Below, piece by piece: positions 46,903 to 64,000 of a stretch of 64,000 nt of DNA. Within the stretch, counting starts at the first letter, position 1. Every line of letters starts with the position of its first letter. A model generated the notes under the pieces. It made no database searches. It worked only from the letters and a program-made list of their open reading frames with translations, and was not told the DNA's origin. The translations under genes were made by a program, and so were the position numbers. Origin of the DNA: Theodoxus fluviatilis (Eukaryota; Mollusca; Gastropoda; Cycloneritida; Neritidae); contig JAWQFJ010016461.1 in the NCBI GenBank assembly GCA_034096865.1, positions 16,001 through 80,000 on the forward strand, written 5' to 3'.

Positions 46903-48236
46903 CCCATTACATCCATCGCACCCAATACAGCCACAGCACCCAATACAGCCACAGCACCCAATACACCCACAGCACCCAATACAGCCACAGCACCCAATAC
47001 AGCCACAGCACCCAATACACCCACAGCACCCAATACACCCACAGCACCCAATACACCCACAGCACCCAATACAGCCACAGCACCCAATACAGCCACAGCA
47101 CCCAATACAGCCACAGCACCCAATACACTCATAGCACCCAATACACCCACAGCACCCAATACAGCCACAGCACCAATACAGCCACAGCACCCAATACACC
47201 CACAGCACCCAATACACTCATAGCACCCAATACAGCCACAGCACCCAATACAGCCAAAGCACCCAATACAGCCACAGCACCCAATACAGCCACAGCACCC
47301 AATACAGCCACAGCACCCAATACACCCACAGCACCCAATACACCCACAGCACCAATACACCCACAGCACCCAATACAGCCACAGCACCCAATACAGCCAC
47401 AGCACCCAATACAGCCACAGCACCCAATACACTCATAGCACCCAATACACCCACAGCACCCAATACTCCCATAGCACCCAATACACTCATAGCACCCAAT
47501 ACACTCATAGCACCCAATACACTCATAGCACCCAATACTCCCATAGCACCCAATACAGCCACAGCACCCAATACAGCCACAGCACCCAATACACCCACAG
47601 CATCCAATACACTCATAGCACCCAATACAGCCACAGCACCCAATACACCCACAGCACCCAATACACCCACAGCACCCAATACACCCACAGCACCCAATAC
47701 ACCCACAGCACCCAATACACCCACAGCACCCAATACACCCACAGCACCCAATACAGCCGCAGCACCCAATACAGCCACAGCACCCAATACACTCATAGCA
47801 CCCAATACAGCCACAGCACCCAATACAGCCACAGCACCCAATACACTCATAGCACCCAATACACTCATAGCACCCAATACACTCATAGCACCCAATACAC
47901 CCACAGCACCCAATACAGCCACAGCACCCAATACACCCACAGCACCCAATACACCCACAGCACCCAATACACTCATAGCACCCAATACAGTCATAGCACC
48001 CAATACACCCACAGCACCCAGTACACCCACAGCACCCAATACACCCACAGCACCCACAGCACCCAATACACTCATAGCACCCAATACAGCCACATCACCC
48101 AATACACCCACAGCACCCAATACACCCACAGCACCCAATACACCCAATACACCCATAGCACCCAATACACCCACAGCACCCAATACTCCCATAGCACCCA
48201 AAACAGCCACAGCACCCAATACAGCCACAGCACCTG
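46903..48236. repeat. 18-bp minisatellite, about 74 units
   Basis: Unit AGCACCCAATACAGCCAC with three main variants in the last bases: CAGCCAC, CACCCAC and CACTCAT. Variants occur in short blocks. The period of 18 leaves long frames open on the minus strand (one of 336 codons). Confidence 0.97.
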
Positions 48237-48463
48237 TTACAGAACAGCCGCTTGCTCATTGCCGTCTAGGGGGTCAAACCACTGCAGCCGGCCCCGCAAC
48301 AAGCAAACACCCAAATTACTACTGAGTATCAGTATCAGGGAAATAAACATGAACAACATGTAATTACTACAAGAGTGAAATTAATGTTTGAACAAAACCT
48401 GGTGGCAGCCAGCCCAACTAACCCTGAGGGAGACGGGTCCATTCATCTTCAAGGCAGAAGAGG
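48237..48463. other. Non-repeat segment between array and GGCC-rich repeat
   Basis: Nothing coding recognised. It begins at the array end with TGTTACAGAACAGCC and contains GGTGGCAGCCAGCCCAACTA, not identified. Confidence 0.4.
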
Positions 48464-48550
48464 GAGATGGATAGATGGATGGAGTTTAAGGGCCTATCAG
48501 TCTTGTAGGCTATATAAGGCCACAACGTTAAGAAACACGTCCACCATGTT
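48464..48550 (+). repeat. GGCC-rich dispersed repeat, copy 2
   Basis: GGATGGAGTTTAAGGGCCTA, then TCAGTCTTGTAGGCTATATA, AGGCCACAACGTTAAGAAAC. About 90% like copy 1 by eye. The core GGCCTATCAG...AGGCTATATAAGGCC is an imperfect palindrome. Confidence 0.75.
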
Positions 48551-48734
48551 ATTAGAACTCTCCGCGACAGCGCAGTATAGTACAATTCACCGAACTAGTG
48601 ACATAAAATCCATTAAATCGAGTCCCACTGCCCAACAGCCAGCAAAGGCTGTGCAGAGCCTTCAAACACGAAAAAGCATAATGGCGATTGGGCAAAATTT
48701 CACATCTCGATGTCCATGTCACCGACAAAGCATT

Positions 48735-48810
48735 TAGGGATAGGTGGATGGAGCCCAAGGGCTCATCAGCCTCTCAGGCCATTCAAGGCCACAACATACT
48801 TCTACCGTAT
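48735..48810 (+). repeat. GGCC-rich dispersed repeat, copy 3
   Basis: GGATAGGTGGATGGAGCCCA, then GGGCTCATCAGCCT and TCAAGGCCACAACATACTTC. A diverged member with the same tetramer-rich head. Confidence 0.65.
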
Positions 48811-49009
48811 AAAAATGCGCAATTAAAAGATTACCTCAGATGAGGTAAATGGAGAAATATCGAAAACAATGAAAACATAGTATGACTCATAAACGAGAAT
48901 AATACTCAGTATCTATCAAAAATGTTATCACAGCTAGAGGATCTTTGTGGTTTTTGACTGGCTATCGGCCTTACAGGCTCTGCAGGGTAGATAGATTTCC
49001 CATCCTTAT

Positions 49010-49660
<651 letters not shown>

Positions 49661-49892
49661 GTCACTTCACTGTCAGGCGAAGAACCGTTACGACGTTGAC
49701 TCAAAGATTATGTGTAACCTATAATCTTTGGTTGACTCCAGGACAAGTTCATACGCGCGTTCTGCCCATCACTCCGTGAAATAGCTTCCTCCGTCCCAGT
49801 CTGATCCGTGGCGTCATTCTTCTCCAAATCGTAAGCTCTGACCTTGATGACAGAAGAAAGATTTCGAAAGCATACAGCCAGCGACATGCTTC

Positions 49893-50140
49893 GCACCCAA
49901 TACACCTATAGCACTCAATACAGCCATAGCACCCAATACACCTATAGCACCCAATACAGCCATAGCAACCAACACAAAGCACCCAATACATACAGCCATA
50001 GCACCCAATACAGCCATAGCACCCAATACAGCCATAGCACCCAATACAGCCATAGCAACCAACACAAAGCACCCAATACATACAGCCATAGCACCCAATA
50101 CAGCCATTGCATCCAATAAAGTCAAAGCACCCAATACAGC
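49893..50140. repeat. Second array of the same 18-bp repeat
   Basis: AGCACCCAATACAGCCAT units with an internal duplication of about 102 bp that contains CAACCAACACAAAGCACCCA. Same orientation as 46903-48236. The 1.65 kb between the arrays holds a LINE tail and two GGCC-rich repeats. Confidence 0.93.
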
Positions 50141-50614
50141 TGTCACGGTTGGGGTGGGTGGAAGGTGGCTCGACCCCAACCGGCCAGTGAAAAAAAAAAT
50201 AATAAAGGGAAATTCCTTCCTCAGTCACGAATCACATTTACAGACAAAAACGCCACAAACCGACAACATAAAACAATCGACTCAATTACCTTTCAACCAA
50301 CACTCTCACTAACTGAAAACACGACAGAAAACTTCAACGAAATCAAAACAATTTCTTCAAATTAAACAAACGTTTTTAAAAAAAAACGCCCAGCGGTTTA
50401 AAACTAAAGCGCTTAGTCAATTATCTTCTTATCAATCCATTATCCTTCCTCTCCATTCCCCTCTCCGCCTCCTCTATGAGCTCCGTCGAGATCGAGTCAA
50501 ACAGAGTTATCTTTTCCTACTTTCAGCATAACAAACGCATAACAAAGGCGCGTCGATGACAAAATCTGTGAAAGACACGACTGTTTTTGGAGCAGACAGT
50601 TTGTTGTTTCTACA
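50141..50614. other. AT-rich segment, no gene recognised
   Basis: Begins with CGGTTGGGGTGGGTGG and CGACCCCAACCGG, an inverted repeat of about 9 bp. No coding sequence seen. Confidence 0.4.
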
Positions 50615-50710
50615 ATGGTGACCTCCTGCTGTGTGAAGAACTGCCACAATAAGCATGGCAGAGAGAATGATCGGCGTTTTTTTGTCATACCGCGTGTTGT
50701 AACGCTGTAG
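50615..50710 (+). pseudogene. Possible THAP-type zinc-finger fragment
   Basis: A 31-codon frame reads MVTSCCVKNCHNKHGRENDR and then RFFVIPRVVTL before TAG. The CX3-4C pair close to Met and the FF.IP segment match the first third of a THAP domain; the second half (CX2H) is absent. It could be the first exon of a THAP transposon gene with a donor at V|GTAACG, or a remnant cut by the LTR-like segment that may start at 50698. Confidence 0.35.
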
Positions 50711-51351
50711 AGAAGCAAAATCAATACGATGTACGTTACTAAAGCATTCGGATTTGTGCAATTGTGTTCCTTCTTCGAAACCCCTTCGACTCGCTGGGAT
50801 GGAAGAAAACTGGATTATCGATTACTTGTAACTAATTTAATATAACTTTAAGATATGATAACGGATCGACCTTTTTTGTGCATGACTTGCCTTGCGTTTG
50901 CTTTGAACTGTTCTAGTGATTTTTGTGCTTAATGGCCTTGCATGGCCATTAGGCTGATCGGCCATGAAACTCTATCCATCCATTCATCGCCAACCAATGA
51001 AAAACTTTGTACACATTTCGAACTGGCTAGTGACGCGGGGATGAGTGATTGGCCCCATTGTTAAAGCTTGACTGAAGACATCCGGTGAATGACTATCCCT
51101 TTATATGGGGGACGTGTGATTGGACATTGAGGGAAAGCGGGCGTGGCCTGAGTGTTCTCACTGGAAGAGAGAGCACAGGTTTCGAAGGCGTCCGTACCTG
51201 ATATATAATCCCCTCCTTCCCTGTGTCCAATTGTCGGACCTGGTCGATCAGAGTCTGCGAATGAGCGATGTGTTCCTCATGCAGCTGCCTGAACAAATAA
51301 AAGTGATTTAATTTTGACTTTTGTCCTCACCGTTTATTCTGTCGTGTTACA
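50698..51351 (+). mobile_element. Possible solo LTR-like segment
   Basis: Starts TGTAACG and ends CGTGTTACA (6-bp inverted termini). Contains a TATA-like TGATATATAATCCC (about 51196) and AATAAAAGTG about 95 bp further, followed by TTTTGTCC, the order of U3-R-U5. The flanks (CGTGT, TCGTT) do not form a clear target duplication, and a GGCC-rich repeat is nested at 50930-50990. Weak call. Confidence 0.3.
50930..50990 (-). repeat. GGCC-rich dispersed repeat, copy 4
   Basis: Reverse strand: GGATGGATAGAGTTTCATGG, CCGATCAGCCTAATGGCC, then ATGCAAGGCCATTAAGC. The spacing of the GGCC blocks matches the other copies. Confidence 0.6.
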
Positions 51352-51638
51352 TCGTTTGATAGAATGACTGTGTGAGATAGTGTTGCGTGTTCGGCTGTGT
51401 TAGACTTATTATTATTTAAAAGAACGAGCCAAGTCGAGCACGTAACAACTACATTTTCAATTCAGCAGGAACAGTAGCTGAATTGTTGTGACTGTTTCCT
51501 GTTGTGAACCCTTGCATTTTCCACCTGGAATGGTGCTCAGTGGACTAAGGTATATTTTGGATGCCAGAGCAACCAATGGGAGGGTAATTCAGCAAAAAGT
51601 TCAACCCTGTAGCACTTCAAGGATTAAATACATAAGCC

Positions 51639-51662
51639 CCCCCCCCCCCCCCCCCCCCCCCC
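51639..51662. repeat. Poly-C tract
   Basis: Uninterrupted run of about 24 C. Confidence 0.97.
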
Positions 51663-51894
51663 TTCTCCCTTAACATTTGCAGTTGTGTTCCTGTTCAAGA
51701 CGGCATCTGTTTATCTGGTACAACAGTTGCATTTTAAAAAAACTGAATTAACCAATCACACCAACATTTTCTCTGAACTCTACTGAACATTTATAAAACT
51801 ACAGATTTCTTTTTTGATGCAACAAGACACTTTTTATCGCAACATACACATGCAGACATACATTCATAGAATGACATGATTTTTCTTCTTTTTC

Positions 51895-52447
51895 TTTAAT
51901 GGGGCAATAATAACACGACTTTGAATATTAACAGATTGCTGAAAAATTGCATTGAGTCTTCATATTATTCCATTGCTCTACACAGTAGTACATCATTCTT
52001 AAGACCATTCAAAGTAAGCATGATTTTCAATTCAACATATGACAATTGGAAATCAAATCAGTGCCATTTTCAGTAAATGTTGTAACTTTACAAGATGGAA
52101 CATGAGGACTTTGTCAACATATATAAACATTATTTACTACGTGCTTGCCTTGAAGAATGAATCAGTAAGCTTCTTCCAATGAATAATGTATCTCCATGAA
52201 GTGAATTCTACAAGTTGGTACAATACAGACAAGACTTTTTACTCACAGGTTGGAGAAAAAATCTGTATGCTTCTTTCAGTGAATAATGATTACCCTCCAT
52301 GAAATGGAATCTTACAAGTTGGTACAGCACTGACATGATTATTCCCACACACAGCTTAAAGGATAAATCAGTAAGCTTCTTTCAGAGAATGGTCTGCCCC
52401 CATGAAAAGGAACTCAATGAATTGGTACAATACCAATATGTTTTTTC

Positions 52448-52510
<63 letters not shown>

Positions 52511-52630
52511 TGAAGAATAAATCGCAAAACTTTTCTCAATGAATTTGATAGCTGCATGATACAAAAACATTATTCTCTGCAAAATTGGTACAACAACATG
52601 ACTTTCAAGACATACAATCTGGAGAACGGA
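51895..52630 (-). other. Putative SIGMAR1 3' UTR with degenerate ~105-bp tandem units
   Basis: On the minus strand after the stop. Degenerate units near 52149, 52251, 52356, 52509 and 52620 share TAAGCTTCTTTC, CCATGAA and AAGTTGGTACA blocks. The 52620 unit crosses the stop codon. A perfect CA dinucleotide run interrupts one unit at 52448-52508. A minus-strand ATTAAA at 51900-51895 is a candidate poly(A) signal. Confidence 0.45.
52448..52508. repeat. CA microsatellite in the SIGMAR1 3' UTR region
   Basis: About 30 perfect CA units. Confidence 0.98.
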
Positions 52631-59658
<7,028 letters not shown>

Positions 59659-60113
59659 CGTGAGTTTAAATGAGCAAGGGCAAATAACTCTGCGGGCACG
59701 TTGCTTACGATAGGAACCTGTGAGAGATAGGCCGGTGTCAACACATGTCAACATATGAAAGCAAATGTAAAGGCAGTCTAACGTTGGATATAATATATTA
59801 ACACCGGCCTATAATTTGCCAACTTGTTCGGCTAAGCAACGCACTGTGACAGGTGGAGTGACGGGTGAATACAACTCGGTCGACTTTTATCGTTCGAACC
59901 AGCTGATTATAGTTATGTCACTGGGGTCATAATATCTCTTGCCTCCAGTGTGACAGCACCCAAAGACCATATATAGGATCTTTGACAGCACCGAAGCGTG
60001 AGAAAGCCAGTACGTGACAGTGCGACCCTAGGAAAAGCATTCGTTGTTGGATCGTTTGACAGAGAAGTTTCTGACGGAGTCGACAATTACAGAATTTACC
60101 CTCTGCATGCGTA
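59659..60113 (-). promoter_or_regulatory. SIGMAR1 upstream region, squeezed by a transposon
   Basis: Only 455 bp separate the SIGMAR1 start codon from the TIR of the pogo-type element. No TATA box stands out. The promoter and 5' UTR probably lie in this stretch, or the transcript starts inside the element. Confidence 0.35.
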
Positions 60114-60475
60114 GGGGAGAGCGGGGCTAAAAGTAACACGGGTTGGAAGTAACAAGCAGCATTACTCCTTACTGTTTATGAGTTTTCTGCTGAGACTGAG
60201 ACAGTTGTTCCATTTACTCATTCTCCATTTCCCAAGAAAAAATGGCGGAATGAAATCGACGCATGTGAGAATGGGAACAAAAAGTTCGAAATTCAGGCAT
60301 GTGAGTAACTTTTTGCAATTTGTAAAGAGTATCATGTATCTCTAAATCACTAAATCTTAGAATACTGACAGAAACGGTTCAAGAAAGCTTGTTGCTTTAT
60401 CAATGTTATCATACCATCAAAATCTGCTTCTCGTTTTCTGTGTTGGCTGCTGGGTTAGGGCCGGTGATCAACAGT

Positions 60476-60560
60476 GGGATGGGGCTAGTTGTAACAAACC
60501 AGAAGGGGCTAGTTGTAACATGTTACAACCAGCCCCACCTGTGTTACGACCAACCCCATT
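60476..60560. repeat. TIR-like motif cluster, left
   Basis: GGGGCTAGTTGTAACA occurs twice forward and at least twice inverted (ACAACCAGCCCC, ACGACCAACCCC). The middle pair forms GGGGCTAGTTGTAACATG facing TTACAACCAGCCCC, an almost perfect palindrome. Confidence 0.85.
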
Positions 60561-60600
60561 TTTCTATTCGCTACAAATTGAAGAAAATAAGGAGGAAAAA

Positions 60601-60649
<49 letters not shown>

Positions 60650-60808
60650 CGTGTGCGTGTGCGCATGCATGTTTAAGTATGCGTGCTGCATGGAGCTGTG
60701 TCTGCCTCTATGTGGTATTTTTGTTTAATGAGGATTCTGTCTAGATCTTTTGTATTTTTTTCCTCGTAAATCAACTTAAATAAATTTAGACATTTATTTT
60801 TTTCCAGA

Positions 60809-61186
60809 ATGGTTCGAAACTACCAGAGGAAGACCTCACGTAGACAGACAGCAGTTTTAACCAACACCCCAGAAAAGAACAAGCTGAGCCGGGAAGAAAA
60901 AACTAACAGAAACCGTGCACCTATTAGAACAGGAGGTAGAAATGCACTGCAGAAACAGAAAGGGAACAAAAAGTCGAGAAAAACATCAAGCTACAAAAAG
61001 TCTGACTCTGTTTCCACAGACTCTGAGGAGGATTTTTGTTTGGTTTGTTGTGAACCCTATTCAAACAGCATGCCTAACAAGAAATGAGTTCAGTGTGTAA
61101 GGTGCAAGAATTGGTCTCATGAAGAATGCACACAGAAAAAACCCAGTTACATCTGTCAAAACTGTGATTCAGATGACTCAGATTGA
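60809..61186 (+). pseudogene. pogo/Tigger transposase remnant: N-terminus fused to C-terminal zinc finger
   Basis: ATG follows TTTTTTTCCAGA, an acceptor-like string. Begins MVRNYQRKTSRRQ, close to the usual MVRNYKRK start of pogo-type transposases, and then passes through a basic Lys/Ser-rich stretch directly to EEDFCLVCCEPYSN, the start of the PHD-like C-terminal finger. A TGA (61085) replaces the Trp expected before VQC, and the same frame continues VQCVRCKNWSHEECTQ and YICQNCDSDDSD to TGA at 61184. The DNA-binding HTH and DDE domains are deleted. Confidence 0.8.
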
Positions 61187-61289
61187 TGTGCTGATTATGT
61201 CACTGGCACATTTACATTTGTGTTTGCTTTGTTTGTGCAAGTACATGCAGTGGAGGATTTTTGTTTGGTTTGTTGTGAACCCTAGTGGG

Positions 61290-63690
61290 ATAGGTAGGGG
61301 TTGGGGTATGTGGAGGATGGGCTATGTATGGGTCGAGTATGTAGAGGATGGGCTATGTAGAGGATGGGCTATGTAGGGGATGGGCTATGTAGGGGATGGG
61401 CTATGTAGAGGATGGGCTATGTAGGGGATGGGCTATGTAGTTGTTGGGCTAGGTAGGAGATGGGCTATGTAGTTGTTGGGCTAGATAGGGGATGGGCTAT
61501 GTAGGGGATGGGCTATGTAGTTGTTGGGCTAGGTAAGGGATGGGCTATGTAGGGGATGGGCTATGTAGAGGATGGGCTATGTAGTTGTTGGGCTAGGTAG
61601 GGGATGGGCTAGGTAGGGGATGGGCTATGTAGAGGAATGGGCTATTTAGAGGATGGGCTATGTAGGGGATGGGCTATGTAGTTGTTGGGCTATGTAGGGG
61701 ATGGCCTATGTAGGGGATGGCCTATGTAGTTGTTGGGCTAGGTAGGGGATGGGCTATGTAGGGGATGGGCTATGTAGAGGATGGGCTATGTAGTTGTTGG
61801 GCTAGGTAGGGGATGGGCTAGGTAGGGGATGGGCTATGTAGAGGATGGGCTATTTAGAGGATGGGCTATGTAGGGGATGGGCTATGTAGGGGATGGGCTA
61901 TGTAGAGGATGGGCTATGTAGAGGATGGGCTATGTAGTTGTTGGGCTAGGTAGTTGTTGGGCTAGGTAGGGGATGGGCTATGTAGGGGATGGGCTATGTA
62001 GAGGATGGGCTAGGTAGGGGATGGGCTATGTAGAGGATGGGCTAGGTAGAGGATGGGCTATGTAGGGGATGGGCTATGTAGAGGATGGGCTATGTAGGGG
62101 ATGGGCTAGGTAGGGGATGGGCTATGTAGGGGATGGGCTATGTAGGGGATGGGCTATGTAGAGGATGGGCTATGTAGAGGATGGGCTAGGTAGTTGTTGG
62201 GCTAGGTAGGGGATGGGCTATGTAGGGGATGGGCTATGTAGAGGATGGGCTAGGTAGGGGATGGGCTATGTAGAGGATGGGCTATGTAGGGGATGGGCTA
62301 TGTAGGGGATGGGCTAGGTAGGGGATGGGCTATGTAGGGGATGGGCTATGTAGAGGATGGGCTAGGTAGAGGATGGGCTAGGTAGTTGTTGGGCTAGGTA
62401 GGGGATGGGCTATGTAGGGGATGGGCTATGTAGAGGATGGGCTATGTAGGGGATGGGCTATGTAGAGGATGGGCTATGTAGGGGATGGGCTATGTAGGGG
62501 ATGGGCTAGGTAGTTGTTGGGCTAGGTAGGGGATGGGCTATGTAGGGGATGGGCTAGGTAGTTGTTGGGCTAGGTAGGGGATGGGCTATGTAGGGGATGG
62601 GCTATGTAGAGGATGGGCTATGTAGAGGATGGGCTAAGTAGTTGTTGGGCTAGGTAGGGGATGGGCTAGGTAGGGGATGGGCTAGGTAGGGGATGGGCTA
62701 TGTAGAGGATGGGCTAGGTAGGGGATGGGCTATGTAGTTGTTGGGCTAGGTAGGGGATGGGCTAGGTAGGGGATGGGCTATGTAGAGGATGGGCTAGGTA
62801 GGGGATGGGCTATGTAGAGGATGGGCTATGTAGGGGATGGGCTATGTAGTTGTTGGGCTAGGTAGGGGATGGGCTAGGTAGGGAATGGGCTATGTAGAGG
62901 ATGGGCTATGTAGAGGATGGGCTAGGTAGTTGTTGGGCTATGTAGAGGATGGGCTAGGTAGGGGATGGGCTATGTAGGGGATGAGCTATGTAGAGGATGG
63001 GCTAGGTAGGGGATGGGCTATGTAGAGGATGGGCTATGTAGAGGATGGGCTATGTAGGGGATGGGCTACGTAGAGGATGGGCTAGGTAGGGGATGGGCTA
63101 TGTAGAGGATGGGCTAGGTAGGGGATGGGCTATGTAGGGGATGAGCTATGTAGAGGATGGGCTAGGTAGGGGATGGGCTAGGTAGGGGATGGGCTAGGTA
63201 GTTGTTGGGCTATGTAGAGGATGGGCTATGTAGAGGATGGGCTAGGTAGGGGATGGGCTATGTAGGGGATGAGCTATGTAGAGGATGGGCTAGGTAGGGG
63301 ATGGGCTATGTAGGGGATGGGCTATGTAGAGGATGGGCTAGGTAGGGGATGGGCTAGGTAGTTGTTGGGCTATGTAGAGGAAGGGCTATGTAGGGGATGG
63401 GCTATGTAGAGGATGGGCTAGGTAGGGGATGGGCTATGTAGAGGATGGGCTATGTAGAGGATGGGCTAGGTAGGGGATGGGCTAGGTAGTTGTTGGGCTA
63501 GGTAGGGGATGGGCTATGTAGAGGATGGGCTATGTAGAGGATGGGCTAGGTAGTTGTTGGGCTATGTAGGGGATGGGCTATGTAGAGGATGGGCTAGGTA
63601 GGGGATGGGCTTGGTAGGGGATGGGCTAGGTAGGGGATGGGCTAGGTAGGGGTCGAGTATGTAGAAGATGGGCTATGTAGGTGCTGGGGT
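61290..63690. repeat. 16-bp minisatellite inside the pogo-type element, ~150 units
   Basis: Unit GATGGGCTATGTAGGG with variants GTAGAG, GGTAGGG and a GTTGTTGGGCTAGGTA form. Higher-order blocks of several variant units recur (for example near 61740-61810 and 61560-61620). Sits between the transposase remnant and the right subterminal region. Confidence 0.97.
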
Positions 63691-63751
63691 ATGTAGAGTA
63701 CATGCCGTCGAATACCATTAAGTCTTTTTTTAATGTCTAATATCATAGTGT

Positions 63752-63810
63752 TAAAACCAGCCCCACGGCTTGTTACAACTTACCCCACATGTGGGGCAAG
63801 TTGTAACGAG
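63752..63810. repeat. TIR-like motif cluster, right, with perfect hairpin
   Basis: GTTACAACTTACCCCACA and TGTGGGGCAAGTTGTAAC (63771-63806) face each other as a near-perfect inverted repeat with the same core as the TIR; an ACCAGCCCCAC copy precedes it. Confidence 0.88.
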
Positions 63811-64000
63811 TAGGGTTACGTCAGTTTTGTTCACCTTGGAGACAAACGGTGCAGATTTGACCAATTGTTTCAGTTTCAACGTTAAAACGAATGTTTTTAG
63901 TTGTGCTTGAGTGAATAAAGTTGCTTAAATGCTAAGCATGTAATGCGTGATGAGTCGTAATGTAAAAAATGTTACAACCATCCCCGCTCTCCCCTACCCA

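Larger units (their letters stand above)
60114..63994 (+). mobile_element. Complete pogo/Tigger-type (Tc1-mariner) element, 3.88 kb, internally deleted
   Basis: The left end GGGGAGAGCGGGGCTAAAAG and the reverse complement of the right end (GGGGAGAGCGGGGATGGTTG) are terminal inverted repeats, each flanked by TA (60112-60113 and 63995-63996), the Tc1/mariner target duplication. Inside are a transposase remnant (60809-61186), a 16-bp minisatellite (61290-63690) and clusters of the TIR-like motif GGGGCTAGTTGTAACA at 60476-60556 and 63752-63806. The catalytic DDE domain is missing. Confidence 0.88.

Noticed and set aside
47218..48228. Minus-strand frame of 336 codons (GAVGVLGAV repeats)
   Set aside because: An 18-bp minisatellite with period divisible by three; no other coding signal.

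Overview
The window is animal nuclear DNA: split genes with GT-AG introns, long microsatellites, large minisatellites and several transposable-element families. The two genes, the retroelement and DNA-transposon types and the very high tandem-repeat load suggest an invertebrate, most likely a mollusc (perhaps a gastropod). The species call is inference; the gene calls are firm.

Gene 1 (+ strand) is a complete mind bomb 2 (MIB2) E3 ubiquitin ligase. Seventeen coding exons between 6464 and 38808 join with consistent splice phases into one 921-codon frame. Domain order is MIB/HERC2, ZZ zinc finger, MIB/HERC2, MIB repeats, about nine ankyrin repeats and two RING fingers, ending at the second RING as MIB2 does. 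Gene 2 (- strand) is a complete sigma-1 receptor (SIGMAR1). Four exons between 59658 and 52631 give 224 residues. The two genes converge, with about 13.8 kb between their stop codons.

The rest is mainly repeats. Upstream of MIB2 there is about 3.7 kb with no recognised gene and a 2.4-kb minisatellite of 36-bp units (3776-6150). Most MIB2 introns carry their own tandem array, and several arrays start at or just after the 5' splice site. In intron 4 the repeated unit contains the splice donor itself (27 units, 25 keeping GTGAG or GTAAG). Intron 10 holds about 4.7 kb of pyrimidine-rich 39/42-bp units, each ending in a CTAG that resembles a 3' splice site.

Transposons: intron 1 holds a three-layer nest. 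A reverse-orientation LINE (12495-12960 plus 7181-7790) is split by a 214-bp tandem sequence, which is itself interrupted by a 3.84-kb TIR element (7934-11771). That element carries a broken BED-like zinc-finger gene and about 11 copies of a TGTTCACAACATTACACC-type motif. Two copies of a ~0.83-kb TIR element packed with AGGTCA half-sites lie in introns 11 and 15. A complete 3.88-kb pogo/Tigger-type element (60114-63994) lies 455 bp upstream of the SIGMAR1 start codon; most of its transposase is gone and it holds a 2.4-kb 16-bp minisatellite. An RNase H LINE tail lies between two arrays of the same 18-bp repeat (46903-48236 and 49893-50140).

The very long open frames over the minisatellites (up to 1374 codons) exist because unit lengths are multiples of three; they are not called as genes.
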